From: Sanderia malayensis
Taxonomy: Eukaryota; Cnidaria; Scyphozoa; Semaeostomeae; Pelagiidae
Assembly (NCBI GenBank): GCA_013076295.1
Contig: RQOL01000529.1
Span: 58,838-122,837, forward strand
Reading direction: 5' to 3'
Length of the DNA stretch: 64,000 bases
Below are positions 1 to 10,589 of the stretch, piece after piece. Within the stretch, counting starts at the first letter, position 1, and each line of letters starts with the position of its first letter. The notes under the pieces were generated by a model. It saw only the letters and a list, made by a program, of their open reading frames with translations. It had not been told where the DNA came from and did no database searches. Position numbers and translations under genes: made by a program.

Positions 1-612
1 AGACCGTGTGCAAGGACACTGAAGTGCCAAATTTCAATTTGACGCTTTGAGATGATTTTGATAGAGGAATACTAAAGTGCCAAATTTTGGTACTCCAGTG
101 TTCAATCGTTTACTATTTCCTCGTCTTTATGTCAATTTTACGCTTTGAAATGATTTTTGTAGAGGGATACTAAAGTGCCAAATTTTGGTACTCCAGTGTT
201 CAATCGTTTACTATTTCCTCGTCTTTATATCAATTTTACGCTTTGAAATGATTTTTGTAGAGGGATACTAAAGTGCCAAATTTTGGTACTCCAGTGTTCA
301 ATCGTTTACTATTTCCTCGTCTTTATGTCAATTTTACGCTTTGAAATGATTTTTGTAGAGGGATACTAAAGTGCCCAATTTTGGTACCCCAGTGTTCAAT
401 CATTTACTATTTCCTCGTCTTTATATCAATTTTACGCTTTGAAATGATTTTTGTAGAGGGATACTAAAGTGCCAAATTTGGTACCCCAGTGTTCAATCAT
501 TTACTATTTCCTCGTCTTTATATCAATTTTACGCTTTGAAATGATTTTTTGTAGAGGGATACTAAAGTGCCAAATTTTGGTACTCCAGTGTTCAATCGTT
601 TACTATTTCCAG
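1..612. repeat. 98-bp tandem repeat array
   Basis: A unit starting TGATTTT(T)GTAGAGG recurs at 53, 151, 249, 347, 445 and 542, a spacing of 98, 98, 98, 98 and 97 bases, so about six copies are visible. Copies differ by only a few substitutions and one base of indel, and the array runs off the left edge. The unit contains CAATCGTTTACTATTTCC and TACTCCAGTGTT. It has no conserved reading frame, since 98 is not a multiple of three; open frames across it are accidental. It is a satellite or minisatellite of unknown origin. Confidence 0.95.
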
Positions 613-1040
613 TTATATCAGAGTAAAATTAAGCATTTTACCTATGCATTCTCTTTTGTTTCTGTGCATCATGAACAATGCGCAGTGGCGTTTGAAGTTA
701 TCAGGCGTCATGTAAGATAATTGGTTTCTCAAAATCTTTAACGTTGAATTTCGTTGTTCATTGACTTGAGTATTGAGCTTTTCGTATTGCGGATAGTTGC
801 ATACATTATAGCTTCTGCACAACCTGAAAATTCAAAATTGAAAATTAAGATGCAGTTTTGTTCAAAAAATAATCGGATTTGATGGTTGCCTTTTTGTTTA
901 TATTTGTTGCTGTGATTGCTTTCAATTTGTAGCAGTGCATCATATTTTAAATAAACATGCATTACATGCGTTCTACTCTGGAGTAAAATGCATGCATGTT
1001 TAAAGTCTAAACAGTATCAGAACAGTTTATAAAAACTAAC

Positions 1041-1240
1041 CAATGTGGTTTTTTCCAGTGAAACCTGTCTACCAAGAAAAGACAAGATTTGAAATATACT
1101 GGATCCCTGTTCAAACAATATTCATGAAGATGACAGCAGTTGTCATATACTCTCAGTTCTGGAGCTGAAAAGGAAGAAGTAACTTTGTACTTAAAAACAA
1201 CATTTGCAAGTGTTGTAGTTGATTCTTCAAAAGCTACCAC
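1041..1240 (-). CDS. KDZ-type transposase-like exon (CLHEYCLNRDP region)
   Basis: The minus-strand frame reads YDNCCHLHEYCLNRDP followed by FLVDRFHWKKP. I recognise this combination as typical of the core of KDZ (Kyakuja-Dileera-Zisupton) transposases and HMGXB3-like host derivatives; that is recalled family knowledge, not a search result. A good splice donor (CATTG|GTTAGT) ends the exon at 1041. It is the most downstream exon seen of a minus-strand gene whose other exons lie between 2.3 and 7.4 kb. Between 1.24 and 2.3 kb I see short open stretches without a motif I can name. Confidence 0.6.
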
Positions 1241-2312
1241 TTCTTCGAATAATAAAGGAAATGGACAAATTTCACAATGTTCAGCCCGAAGGTAATGCTA
1301 TTAATCTCACCTGATGGAAATCGAGTACGCACAATAGTGAAAGGCACATTCACCGACTCTGGAGAATCCATCACTTCAAAACCGTAACATATTTCTACAA
1401 AAATAATGACATGCTTTGTAGATATTGCTTAGATTGGCTGTTTCGGTTTTTTTGTTTACATCATATTTTAAATATATAGGACTAGGCACCAGATGGAAAG
1501 ATGATGTAGCGAGATTTTTTCTTACCTGCGTTCGCAGTAAAACTGTAAATATTCCTGACACAAGATTTGGATGCCAGTTTACAGCTTATTGCAACGTTCT
1601 CTAGCATTTGTCCTACTGCAATCCATTTCATAAAAACCTCTATCACACAAAGCAGGCCATGCAGGGAAAAAGACGGATGCGAAAGTTCACAATTTGACTC
1701 TGTCGGCAATCCAAGATTATGCTGTTCGTGGAAAAGCATGCTTTTGATGTTACTCTTAGTGAAGAGAACAGATCAAGCCAATTCTTGGATAATCGACTAG
1801 ATGGTAGTCCTTTCAGAACACCAAGATAATGGGGGCAATTGTTTGCAGATCGAGAAGACGTTGGGTTCTTTTCGAATGATCAAACCGTTTGCCAGATCAC
1901 TCATTAGCTTATCAAGAGTGTCAGAAAGAGGAAAGTAAGACACCACAGGCGAACTAGATGACAAACATTGGAAAAGCACCCAAACACTATCTGGTACATG
2001 TGCAATTCCAGTGTAGAGCTCTTCGCATTCGGACAGCACTCGAACAAGCTTGGATGTTTGCTTTGAAGCAGTTGGTTCAATTTCAAGCGTTCTTCTGGAT
2101 CGATTTCCCTTGTTTTGGCCAACTTCGAAATGACTTTCTTGTAGCAGAATCGTTTATGAAAATACGATCCTGAAAGCTAGTAAAGATGAATAAAAATCGA
2201 CAATAAGACCTGGGATGCATTAAATGGACGAATGCAGTGCAAAAACAGGATTGTGTTCTAAAATACATGTAAAACTTAACATTGTCTAGCTATACTTATC
2301 TTCCTTTTAGCA

Positions 2313-2574
2313 TCACATTTCCTTGGACTTGCTGCTGCATTTCAATTTGAGTGGCATATATCTGCCTATGCCTAACGATGTTGCATCACAAAGGATGACT
2401 TTGGGATAGCGTCCACAAATGGAACATTCAAAACACGTGCCGAAATCAATATCCAGTAGACGCAAATAGGCAAGCCAACTACTTCCAAGCTGATAATAAC
2501 TAGGCAATATTGTCTCAGTTGCCCAGAATCCTCCAAGTTTAACTTCAAAACCTCAAGATAACTGATAAGACTTT
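2313..2574 (-). pseudogene. KDZ-type transposase-like exon (CxxC-GRYPKVILCDATSLG region)
   Basis: On the minus strand one frame reads FECSICGRYPKVILCDATSLG, matching the CxxCG...P..V..DG.SLG signature I associate with KDZ transposases. An acceptor (TTATTGCAG|CC) lies at about 2574. The 5' half of the exon is open in a different frame from the 3' half, so there is a frameshift near 2520. The gene is therefore at least partly broken here, or this exon is mis-sequenced. It belongs with the exons at 1041-1240 and 2686-2830. Confidence 0.5.
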
Positions 2575-2685
2575 GGCTGCAATAACATGAATGCATGGTA
2601 AGCTATGTATATCAGATATCAATTCATTTATACTAATGCTTTAGCTACTAGGAAAGTTTGTTGATGAAGTTCGTGATTCACTCAC

Positions 2686-2830
2686 CTGTTTCCGGTAATA
2701 AAGTTGTTCATATAGCTTCTCAAAATGTCGTGTCTAACAAGATAATCTCCCATGTTTAGTATACCTTTTGAGCAACCATCATAATTTTGAATTGATCGGC
2801 ATGAAACATGTCCACATATCTTGTATGGTA
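2686..2830 (-). CDS. KDZ-type transposase-like exon with clean splice sites
   Basis: The exon is bounded by an acceptor (TTTCTGCAG|TACC, exon start 2830) and a donor (ACAG|GTGAGT, exon end 2686). It encodes about 48 residues including YDGCSKGILNMGDYLVRHD and LRSYMNNFITG, a block I have seen next to the cysteine cluster in metazoan KDZ proteins. There are no stops. Good consensus at both splice sites suggests this part of the gene is not badly decayed. Confidence 0.6.
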
Positions 2831-3305
2831 CTGCAGAAAGTAATGTGACAATGAAAATGATGTAAATCAAACATGTGGCTTCTGTAAAGGCTCTAAGCCC
2901 TGTACAATTATCTTGCAACAGTCCCCTCTCTTTTTTGAGAACTTTTCCTCAAATTCCGTAAGCACTGTTCATTTTGTTAAACTGAGCACTCAACTTTCTT
3001 AGCTATTTCCCAATTTCAGTAATAACAACGCACTGCCTTTCTAAGAAAAAATGCAATGTTTTATGTCCGTTGTAATCAAGGATAAATGCGCCTCTGGTTG
3101 GAATAAGAGTTTAATGTGTTCGATTGAGACCACACATCGTGCACGTTATTCCTTAATGGCAACAGTCCCCCACAGCAAAAGTTACATTCATTACATTTTT
3201 TGTATTCTCAATCGGGAGTTTTGTTCGTGCTTGTAGTGTCGGAATGTAAAGTAAAAGTTGTTTGTGATTAAAACATGGGGAGTATACTGATATAAATTCG
3301 CAAAC

Positions 3306-3800
3306 CTGAAACCTCAAGAATATTCTTCAGTGTAAAGAGATTCTTTTTGTCCTCGCTCCATTTAACTACAGCAAACTCATGGGAACAGAAGCAAAATTTA
3401 TCATCATCGGGAATCAGCCTTAGCACTTTGTTATCCCCTGTAGTTATTTCTTCAACCGATGAATTCAAGTGGCCATTAAAAATGCTTTTTTGAGTTTGAA
3501 CAACTTGCGCAGGAATTTGATTTTTTGAAATTGCGTGGCGAACATATGGACGTCTAATCAGAGCTTTCAGACTGCTATGCTCTTCTACCAACTCGTATAA
3601 GAACTCGGGAACATTTTCACTATCCCTTTCAAGCTCAAACTTTATGCATGTCACGTGCGGACAAGAATGACGACCATGGCTGCAAGTTAAACATCTGAAT
3701 CCTTTTCGATCGACACCTACTACTCCATAAGTACACTCTGTGGTCGAACACAAGCAAGTGATTTTTTGGAAAAGGGTAAGTCCAGAATAGTGGGAAAATC
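3306..3800 (-). CDS. KDZ-associated cysteine-cluster exon (CxC type)
   Basis: This long open minus-strand exon encodes about 165 residues. The N-terminal part has a Cys/His cluster, CLCSTTEC...RCLTCSHGRHSCPHV, like the CxC clusters found upstream of the catalytic domain in KDZ transposases; it probably binds zinc. The acceptor is TTTTTAAAG|G at 3800 and the donor TTTCAG|GTTTG ends it at 3306. The C-terminal half is polar with no recognised motif. This is the largest intact exon of the 1-7.4 kb gene. Confidence 0.6.
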
Positions 3801-3906
3801 CTTTAAAAACAAATGCGTAATGCAAAATAATTATCTCAAAAAGAATGAGAATTAATTTGTTGAAGAATCATGAAAACAAAATATAACATTAATGCCATTA
3901 CAGCAC

Positions 3907-4108
3907 CTGGTGGTACCAATGTTCCAACAATACATCTGTAAAGCAAAAAGTAATTGTTAGTGCAGTCAATGTATCAAAATACTTCAAAATAATTGCCAAA
4001 ATTCCTTTTTCTATTGTTAGATAACCCAAAGCATGTCTACGTTTTACATCTTTAAAGATATCAAGAGTTGACAACAATATCTGGCAAGAAACACACAAAT
4101 CACGGTGG
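3907..4108 (-). CDS. Upstream exon of the KDZ-like gene
   Basis: The exon starts after a strong acceptor (TTTTCAG|CCACC) and ends at a donor (CCAG|GTGCTG). It encodes about 67 residues containing HRDLCVSCQILLSTLD and no stop codon. I cannot name a domain. It is assigned to the KDZ-like gene only by strand, spacing and splice sites. Confidence 0.4.
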
Positions 4109-4170
4109 CTGAAAACAAAATATTAGAGTATATTAGAGGTGGGTGGTTTTTAAGACAACAAATCGAATTT

Positions 4171-4630
4171 ATGGTAGACGGAAATTCTTATAAGGATCTA
4201 GCAACCAGGTAACCGGAATTCTATTTTTTGAAACATGTTGCTGGGGGGTTTGGGTTTCAAAATCCAATCCGCCGGGGGGACAAAAACATTTTTGCCCGAG
4301 GGTCATGTTACTGCCCATATCATATCTGGGGATCGGTGAAATTTGGTTGATCAAAACTCAGCAAAATTAATACCAAACTTATGGCCCCAATTCTTATACG
4401 TTTTTCGCTCAGTTTAAAATTCTCTTCCGTTTGTTATCAATTTTGCAGAAGTTTGGCTTAAAAAAATTCATTGACCCTCCAGACATGACGTAAGTAGTAG
4501 CATGACCCCCCGGCCGAACACTTTTGACCCCCGACGGATTTTGAAACCCAAACCCCCAGCAACATGTTTCAAAAGACAAAATTCCGGTTACCCTGATTGC
4601 TAGATTTTATAAGAATTTTCCTGTCTATGG
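4171..4630. mobile_element. Foldback MITE with about 95-bp inverted arms
   Basis: The left arm (about 4171-4266) and right arm (about 4536-4630) are imperfect reverse complements. The shared core includes AAACATGTTGCTGGGGG and GGTAACCGGAATT on the left and the matching complements on the right. The spacer is about 270 bases and contains no gene. The element lies in an intron of the KDZ-like gene. Short open frames across the arms are artefacts of the inverted repeat. Confidence 0.85.
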
Positions 4631-4991
4631 CTAAAAGTGAAAGAAAATCAATGATATTTTCCATTCGAGCTTCACAATTTCATTGTTTTTGAAAATTTAC
4701 GTGTTCAAGCTTTCATGAAAAGATGCAAACTTTTTCAACGAAAACACTGTATGCCAACCATAATTTCAGCGAGTAACGAGGACCAAGGAATGTCGATTTT
4801 TGAAGAAAGAGATCGTTTGAGCAAAAAAACTTCAAGGCTGGACAATGGGGGTTTCCTCGTTGTCATCCATGTCGATTTTTGACATGTTATTTACATAGAT
4901 ATCCTCTACCGAATTATTAAAAACATTTTGTAATTAATTTGAGGTCAACGATTGAAATATCATATATTCACACTGGACTACCTCTTACACA

Positions 4992-4992
<1 letters not shown>

Positions 4993-5025
<33 letters not shown>

Positions 5026-5230
5026 AGGCAAATACGCTTACTATCTTCGTAAGGTATTGGTTTATGTGCTAAGCACAAAGGGCCCACTGAATAGCTAGAC
5101 TAATCGAAGCAGTGCAACCCTGGTCCTTCCTCTCGATGTGACCACACCTCGTGATTCCTTTTGCCTTTTTGCCTAGAATTACAGAGAGCTGGCAAATTCT
5201 CTCCTCACACTTTATATGACAGGTCTGAAG
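4993..5230. repeat. (TTGA)n microsatellite with SINE/LINE-like 3' tail
   Basis: About eight TTGA units run from 4993 to 5025. Read on the minus strand, the flank contains a stem-loop (CTTAC...GTAAG around GAAGATA) just before the (ATCA)n run. A hairpin followed by a simple tetranucleotide tail is typical of 3' ends of LINEs of the CR1/L2 type and their SINEs. No coding sequence was seen between 4.63 and 5.89 kb. Confidence 0.55.
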
Positions 5231-5893
5231 GTGGGTTCTACACCATTATATAAAATAAAAATAATTGCAGTTCAAACCGTTGTTTCTTTGCATCAAAACC
5301 CCATTAATGGACTCCCAAGCATCTGAAACTTTCTTGCAAATCTGCATATGTAGACAATCAGGAAAACTTTCTTTGATCATATCTCTGAAATCTTGAAATA
5401 AAGTTTCTTTACCAACCTCTCATTAGTTGACAGTACTGTAGTTTTATGAAATATATTGCAACTTGTAAGGACAAATGGAAACACATTTTACCACATAAAT
5501 AAAAAGTAGTTTAGTTTACCCACCCTGAACATTTTGGTGTATCTCCTTATTCAAACCTTCAACAAATTCCATTCTTCCATTGCCACATGTGCAAAATAAA
5601 CCCAGTCAGAACAGTCTGCAAACTTAATGGGTGATCTGGATACTATACAATACCGTTGATGCTATAAGAAGTAAAAAACAAAACTTTGCATCTCAACAGG
5701 TCTAGTTGTTTATTGTTGCATCAACTGGAAACACAAACTACACATTGGTACCAAACGAAATGAATATCTTGCATAACTGTTGAATTTTCACAGATGAAGT
5801 AAACCAAAAATGATGACCTATGGCAAGGAATTACATTTACAGCTATAATTATGACATATGTATCACCATTCTTGCCCCAATAACTATATATAC

Positions 5894-6010
5894 CTTGAGA
5901 ATTTGCTTTTCAGTATCAAAATCCTGAATCAAATAATCACAATTGGCATTTAGAATCATTACTGATTTTGCCTTCAGAACTTGAAACAAGTAGCTTTCTG
6001 CTGTATCCAC
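5894..6010 (-). CDS. Small internal exon, minus strand
   Basis: A 117-nt exon (39 codons) lies between a good acceptor (TTGTTTTCAG|GTGG) and donor (CTCAAG|GTATAT). It reads VDTAESYLFQVLKAKSV and on through NANCDYLIQDFD without a stop. The domain is unknown. Given strand and position it is probably an N-terminal-region exon of the KDZ-like gene. Confidence 0.45.
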
Positions 6011-6082
6011 CTGAAAACAATCCAATCTCAAGCAACTGAATACATAATCAAACAAGTAGAAAAAAATTAGTGGGTAAACAGT

Positions 6083-6107
6083 GTTTCGACCTTTAAGGTC
6101 TCATCAG
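6083..6107 (-). ncRNA. Hammerhead ribozyme core motif
   Basis: The minus strand reads CTGATGA, then a 4-bp stem GACC/GGTC closed by the loop TTAAA, then GAAAC. That is the invariant catalytic core of a hammerhead with a G-C-closed stem II. The bases after GAAAC (ACTGTTT) allow only a 2-3 bp stem III before a possible cleavage site near 6076, and GTA/TAC can start stem I. Minimal stem III is known from hammerheads in Penelope-like elements and retrozymes. Activity and the parent element are not established. Confidence 0.55.
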
Positions 6108-6496
6108 TACAGATAATTTGAGATAGAGCCTTGGCTATGAAGAAAACTACAAAACAAATGGTTCACATATATTCTCATAGAACATATTTTATCTGTCAAA
6201 ATTGCAATTAGTAGCCTGGCAATTACGATAAATCCAAGGCACAATCTCAAGCAGAGGACTCAGCTTAGCAAAATGCCAAGGAGTACTCTATCTGCAGACA
6301 CTGTGTTTCAAAATTTCAGATTACATTAGTGCAGATCAGAGGTTTTCAAAAATAAAACCATGCCCATAAAACAAAACAATTATGTAAAAAGCCAGATATA
6401 ATAAAGGTCTACTTGCTGATTGTTTCCATTGGCTCAAGCAACAATTTCTTACAAACTTATTAATATTGTGCAAATAAATCAAATGAGTGAACATAC

Positions 6497-6609
6497 CTGT
6501 GGAATCATAATGGCATTGTCTACACATTCTAAACTGTCACCACCATCTTGGCTGTCTTCAATGTCATTATCAGTATCCATGTCCATACCCTCACTGGCCA
6601 CTTCAAATT
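6497..6609 (-). CDS. Acidic internal exon, minus strand
   Basis: A 113-nt exon lies between acceptor TTCTCAG|AATTT and donor CCACAG|GTATGT. It encodes EFEVASEGMDMDTDNDIEDS and continues in an acidic, low-complexity stretch. The domain is not recognised. Both splice sites match consensus, so it is likely a real exon of the minus-strand gene that starts near 7.43 kb. Confidence 0.45.
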
Positions 6610-7025
6610 CTGAGAACATAAAACATTTATCACACATAATTTACCACCAACTGGCCTTTAAGATAGGGTTGGGTTTGCAATATCTTTCTTGAAAATCTGC
6701 ATGAACATCTTCCTGTTCATTTGCATAAAACTCCATACAATATGATTGCTTAATAAAATAATTCTATAGGTAATTCCATAGGCAATTATGAGATGAACTT
6801 CCATTGGTATAACCACCAGACTGTATAATGAACTTATTCAAATCTTGTGACGGATACGTTAAACGCATTTTTTTGTCTTTATATCATTTGGAATTACAAG
6901 TGCGTCTTTCTGAAGCTGTTAGGATGTAGGAAGGCCTGTAATTTCGTTTTATTTACAAGTACCTACATGTCTATGAAAATAAATGTTGATAAAAAAGTAT
7001 TAATAGTGACAAGAATTTAGCACAA

Positions 7026-7428
7026 GACCTTCTCTTCCTAAAGCCGTAGCAAGATCTACAATGCCGATTAGTTGTTCGGCATTTGCTCCAATTGCAAGTT
7101 CTGTTCGTGATCCTCCTCCCTCCCCCTGCGCTATCCGTTTCCTTATCTTCGGTCTTTTTCGTCGTCCCAGTTTGGGTAAAGTCGGAAACATTGAATAAGC
7201 TGGCAGGCCATCCATGGGTGATAAAATGCTGAAAGGCATTCCAGTTACAACTGGTTCTTCTTGTTCGTTGTTTAAGTTCGAAAGGTTTTCCTCTTGGTCA
7301 CGTAATGGGGCAAAGTGCTGAGATTGAGTGCTTAAACCAAGGTCTGGCCTTCCAGCAACAGAACGAAAGTTCCCATGAAACACATTATTTGAGTTGTTCT
7401 TGTCATTATCCATAACTGGAATGCTCAA
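7026..7428 (-). CDS. First coding exon of the minus-strand KDZ-like gene
   Basis: An ATG at 7428 opens about 135 residues. The middle is Pro/Arg/Lys-rich (LGRRKRPKIRKR), a possible nuclear localisation signal. The exact 3' end is uncertain because no strong donor is evident before the frame stops near 7000. It is the most upstream coding segment on this strand. Linking it to the KDZ exons is inference from order and strand; it could be a separate gene. Confidence 0.4.
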
Positions 7429-7529
7429 ATAGCAATTTAAAGTGAGCTAAAATTAACAAAATTGACCAACGAATTATATGGCGGAATGAAATTTATGGCG
7501 GCCATTAAATTTGAAAAATTTTCATGGAT

Positions 7530-7562
7530 ACTTACCATGGATACGTTGTATCCATGGTAAGT
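7530..7562. repeat. Perfect 14-bp inverted repeat
   Basis: ACTTACCATGGATA (7530-7543) is repeated as its exact reverse complement at 7549-7562 with a 5-base loop. It sits in about 550 bases (7430-7985) with no gene. It may be a TE terminus or a chance cruciform. Confidence 0.7.
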
Positions 7563-7986
7563 TGCCTCGTTTTCATTTAATTGTTATATTGCCTATTGTT
7601 ACAGTGGTTGGAGAAGAACCAAATTTTGGCTCTTTTTATTCCTGATTTTCTCACCAAAAACAAGTAACCCAATTTGTCAACCGCCGCCTACCCCTCTTTC
7701 CTTTTCCTCTTTTGTTTTTTCTTCAACTTTTATCTGTATTTTCTGTTATGTTTAGTTATGATTAATCGTAAATTTTTTTCAAATTCATCATCGAGACGAT
7801 AAAATATTGCATTATAATAATTGTTGATCTACCTTAACTTAGGGCACTGGGCTCGAAAATCATTATGATTCATCTCAGTGTCCTAGACAACAACATTAAT
7901 TGATTGTACTGTTATTTTTGAATTTTACTTAAAATTATTATATCCGTATTAATTTTTCTACAGTATGCATACAATATAATATATTA

Positions 7987-9226
7987 CTAGGAAGGCTGGC
8001 GCGCTTCGCGCACCACCTCCCTAGTGTTTTGGCCTACGATGTGAGTGGAACAGCGATCTTGAACAAAAGTGGGGTGGGTTTCTGTTATTTTGGCCTTCGA
8101 TCTGAGTGGAACAGCGATCTTGAACAAAAGTGGGGTGGGTTTCTGTTATTTTGGCCTTCGATCTGAGTGTAACAGCGATCTTGAACAAAGGTGGGGTGGG
8201 TTTCTTTTGTTTTGGCCTTCGATGTGAGTGGAACAGCGATCTTCAACAAAAGTGGGGTGAATTTCTATTGTTTTGGCCTTCGATGTAAGTGGGACAGTGA
8301 TCTTGAAGAAAAGTGGGGTGCATTTCTATTGTTTTGGCCTTCCATGTGAGTGGGACAGTGATCTTGAAGAAAATTGGGGTGGGTTTCTGTTATTTTGGCC
8401 TTCGATCTGAGTGTAACAGTGATATTCAACAAACGTGGAGTGGGTTTCTGTTGTTTTGGCCTTCGATGTGAGTGGGTCACTGATCTTCAACAAAAGTGGA
8501 GTGGATTTCTATTGTTTTGGCCTTCGATGTGAGTGGGACAGTGATCTTCAACAAAAGTGGGGTGGATTTCTATTGTTTTGGCCTTCCATGTGAGTGGGAC
8601 AGTTATCTTGAAGAAAAGTGGGGTGGGTTTTTATTGTTTTGGCCTTTGATGTGAGTGGGACAGTGATCTTCAACAAAAGTGGGGTGAATTTCTATTGTTT
8701 TGGCCTTCGATGTGAGTGGGACAGTGATCTTCAACAAAAGTGGGGTGGATTTCTATTGCTTTGGCCTTCGATGTGAGTGGGACAGTGATCTTAAACAAAA
8801 GTGGGGTGGATTTCTATTGCTTGGCCTTCGATGTAAGTGGGACAGTGATCTTGAAGAAACATGGGGTAGATTTCTATTGTTTTGGCCTTCGATGTGAATG
8901 GGACAGTGATCTTCAACAAAAGTGGGGTGGATTTCCATTGTTTTGGCCTTTGATGTAAGTGGGACAGTGATCTTGAAGAAAAGTAGGGTGGATTTATATT
9001 GTTTTGGCCTTTGATGTGAGTGGAACAGTGATCTTGAACAAACGTGGGGTGGGTTTTTATTGTTTTGGCCTTGGATGTGAGTGGGACAGTGATCTTCAAC
9101 AAAAGTGGGGTGGATTTCTATTGTTGTGGCCTTCGATGTGACTGGGACAGTTACCTTGAAGAAAAGTGGGGTGGGTTTCTATTGTTTTGGCCTTCGATGT
9201 GAGTGGAATAGCGGAACATTTTCATT
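7987..9226 (-). mobile_element. Mini-Helitron 1: 61-bp minisatellite with 3' hairpin and CTAG end
   Basis: A 40-base near-palindrome at 7986-8025 contains a GC-rich hairpin (GGCGCGC/GCGCGCC type). On the minus strand the hairpin is followed by a short spacer, CTAG, and a flanking T, which is the layout of a Helitron 3' end. The rest is about 19-20 copies of a 61-bp unit with GGCC at 8031, 8092, 8153 and onward, containing GTGAGTGGAACAGCGATCTT. Because 61 is not a multiple of three, the open frames here (repeated W-D-S-D-L) are accidental. The 5' boundary near 9226 is uncertain. Confidence 0.75.
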
Positions 9227-10159
9227 CCTCAGGTCCAGTGGAACCGTCCCTTCCTCCTCGATGTCTTCGATGTTTCAACATATTGTCTCAGATCGACCAT
9301 CTGTAGAGCACCGATTGCGGAATATGGAATTCGAATTCCCGAATGCGAATTTCGGAATACGGAATTCGAAATGTTGAATCTATAATAATAGTTATTCTTG
9401 TTTAAACATTTAACATACTGTAAAGATATTTACAATATAAAGCATAACTTGCAATTGCATTCTTCCCCGGCCCATGTTGTGATTGTTTGCCAAGAGGAAG
9501 CCATTTTTATGCTGCTCTTTATCACATCTGGTATGCTATTCTAGATTTCCTCATTTTCGATTCCGTATTCCAGATTCCAGATTCCGGATTCGGTGTTTTA
9601 AAGATAGCTGTCTCCGATGTTGGAATGACTAATACCAAAATATATCAAATTTCAAATAGTGACGTAAATCCTGACTCGAGGGCAGAATGGCTTTCGCTGG
9701 AAACAACATGTAGAGATGAGATCTCAGTAGTTTAGTTTAACTTGGGCACATCTCTGGAAGTAATTGGAACATCGAAAAGCGAAAAACCCGAGCTGCTGGG
9801 CGAGCTCCATGCTAACGTTATGTGGAATTTTCGAAATGAATTTATGAATAATTCCGGAGAAAACCACTCGAGAATGGAGGTGGAAATTTGCTTCCTGTGC
9901 CAAGTGAGGCCGATTCTTTTGAAAAAAACAATAGACTTCCTGGGAAAGTTTTCGATTCAGAAAAAGCTGAATATCTCGAAAACGAAAGAGAAATTCACGA
10001 AAAGCAATTCTCATTTTACTTCCCAAGGATACGTCGAGCAGATCGGTGCGTCTTTCGCGGCGCTTGACCGAAAACTGTAGGAGGAGTTCATTGACAACGG
10101 AGGGCGAGTTTTCTTTTGTTTAGAGCACATCACGTGATGACAGCTCTTATATATTATAG
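9227..10159. other. Gene-free spacer
   Basis: The stretch contains an EcoRI-like palindromic patch (GGAATTCGAATTC-type sequence at 9325-9375) with a partly complementary patch at 9545-9600. It also has overlapping open frames on both strands at 9.72-10.08 kb with no recognisable protein. The end (10.12-10.15 kb) has TCACGTGATGA and an AT-rich tail, resembling the TIR-element ends at 16.05 and 22.4 kb. I see no supportable gene. Confidence 0.5.
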
Positions 10160-10160
10160 A

Positions 10161-10552
10161 CTAGGAAGGCTGGCGCGCTTCGCGCGCCACCTCCCTAGTG
10201 TGTTGGCCTTCGATGTGAGTGGAGCAGCAATCTTCAAAAAAAGTGGGGTGGGTTTCAGTTGTTTTGGCCTTCGATCTGAGTGGGAAAGCAATCTTCAACG
10301 AAAATGGGGTGGGGTTATGTTGTTTTGGCCTTTGACCTGAGTGGGACAGCGATCTTAAACAGAAGTGGGGTGAATTTCTGTTGTTTTGGCCTTCGACCTG
10401 AGTGGGACAGTGATCTTGAACAAAAGTGGGGTGGGTTTATGTTGTTTTGGCCTTCGGCCTGAATGGGACAGTGATCTTAAACAGAAGTGGTGTGAGCTTC
10501 TGTTGTTTTGGCCTTCGGTCTGAGTGGAACAGCGATCGTCAAAAAAGTGGGA
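10161..10552 (-). mobile_element. Mini-Helitron 2, complete at 392 bp
   Basis: The same 40-base hairpin palindrome (10160-10199) and about six copies of the same 61-bp unit. On the minus strand the element starts TCCCAC at 10552, directly after an A, and ends in CTAG at 10161 with a T next to it. Insertion between A and T with 5' TC and 3' hairpin plus CTRR is the Helitron hallmark. It is non-autonomous, with no coding sequence. Confidence 0.75.
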
Positions 10553-10589
10553 TGGACACGCAAAGTAATATACTTTCAGTTGAACTTAT

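Noticed and set aside
1..612. CRISPR-like regular repeats
   Set aside because: The repeats are head-to-tail 98-bp units without unique spacers, in an intron-bearing eukaryotic genome.
4169..4354. 61-codon minus-strand frame
   Set aside because: It lies inside an arm of the foldback MITE.
8265..9102. Open frames of 60-103 codons on both strands repeating W-D-S-D-L or R-S-L-S-H-x-H
   Set aside because: They are translations of the 61-bp minisatellite. Three units equal 61 codons, so frames stay open by chance.
9724..10080. Overlapping frames of 100 and 112 codons on opposite strands
   Set aside because: No motif, no splice context, mutually antisense, and bordered by repeat termini.
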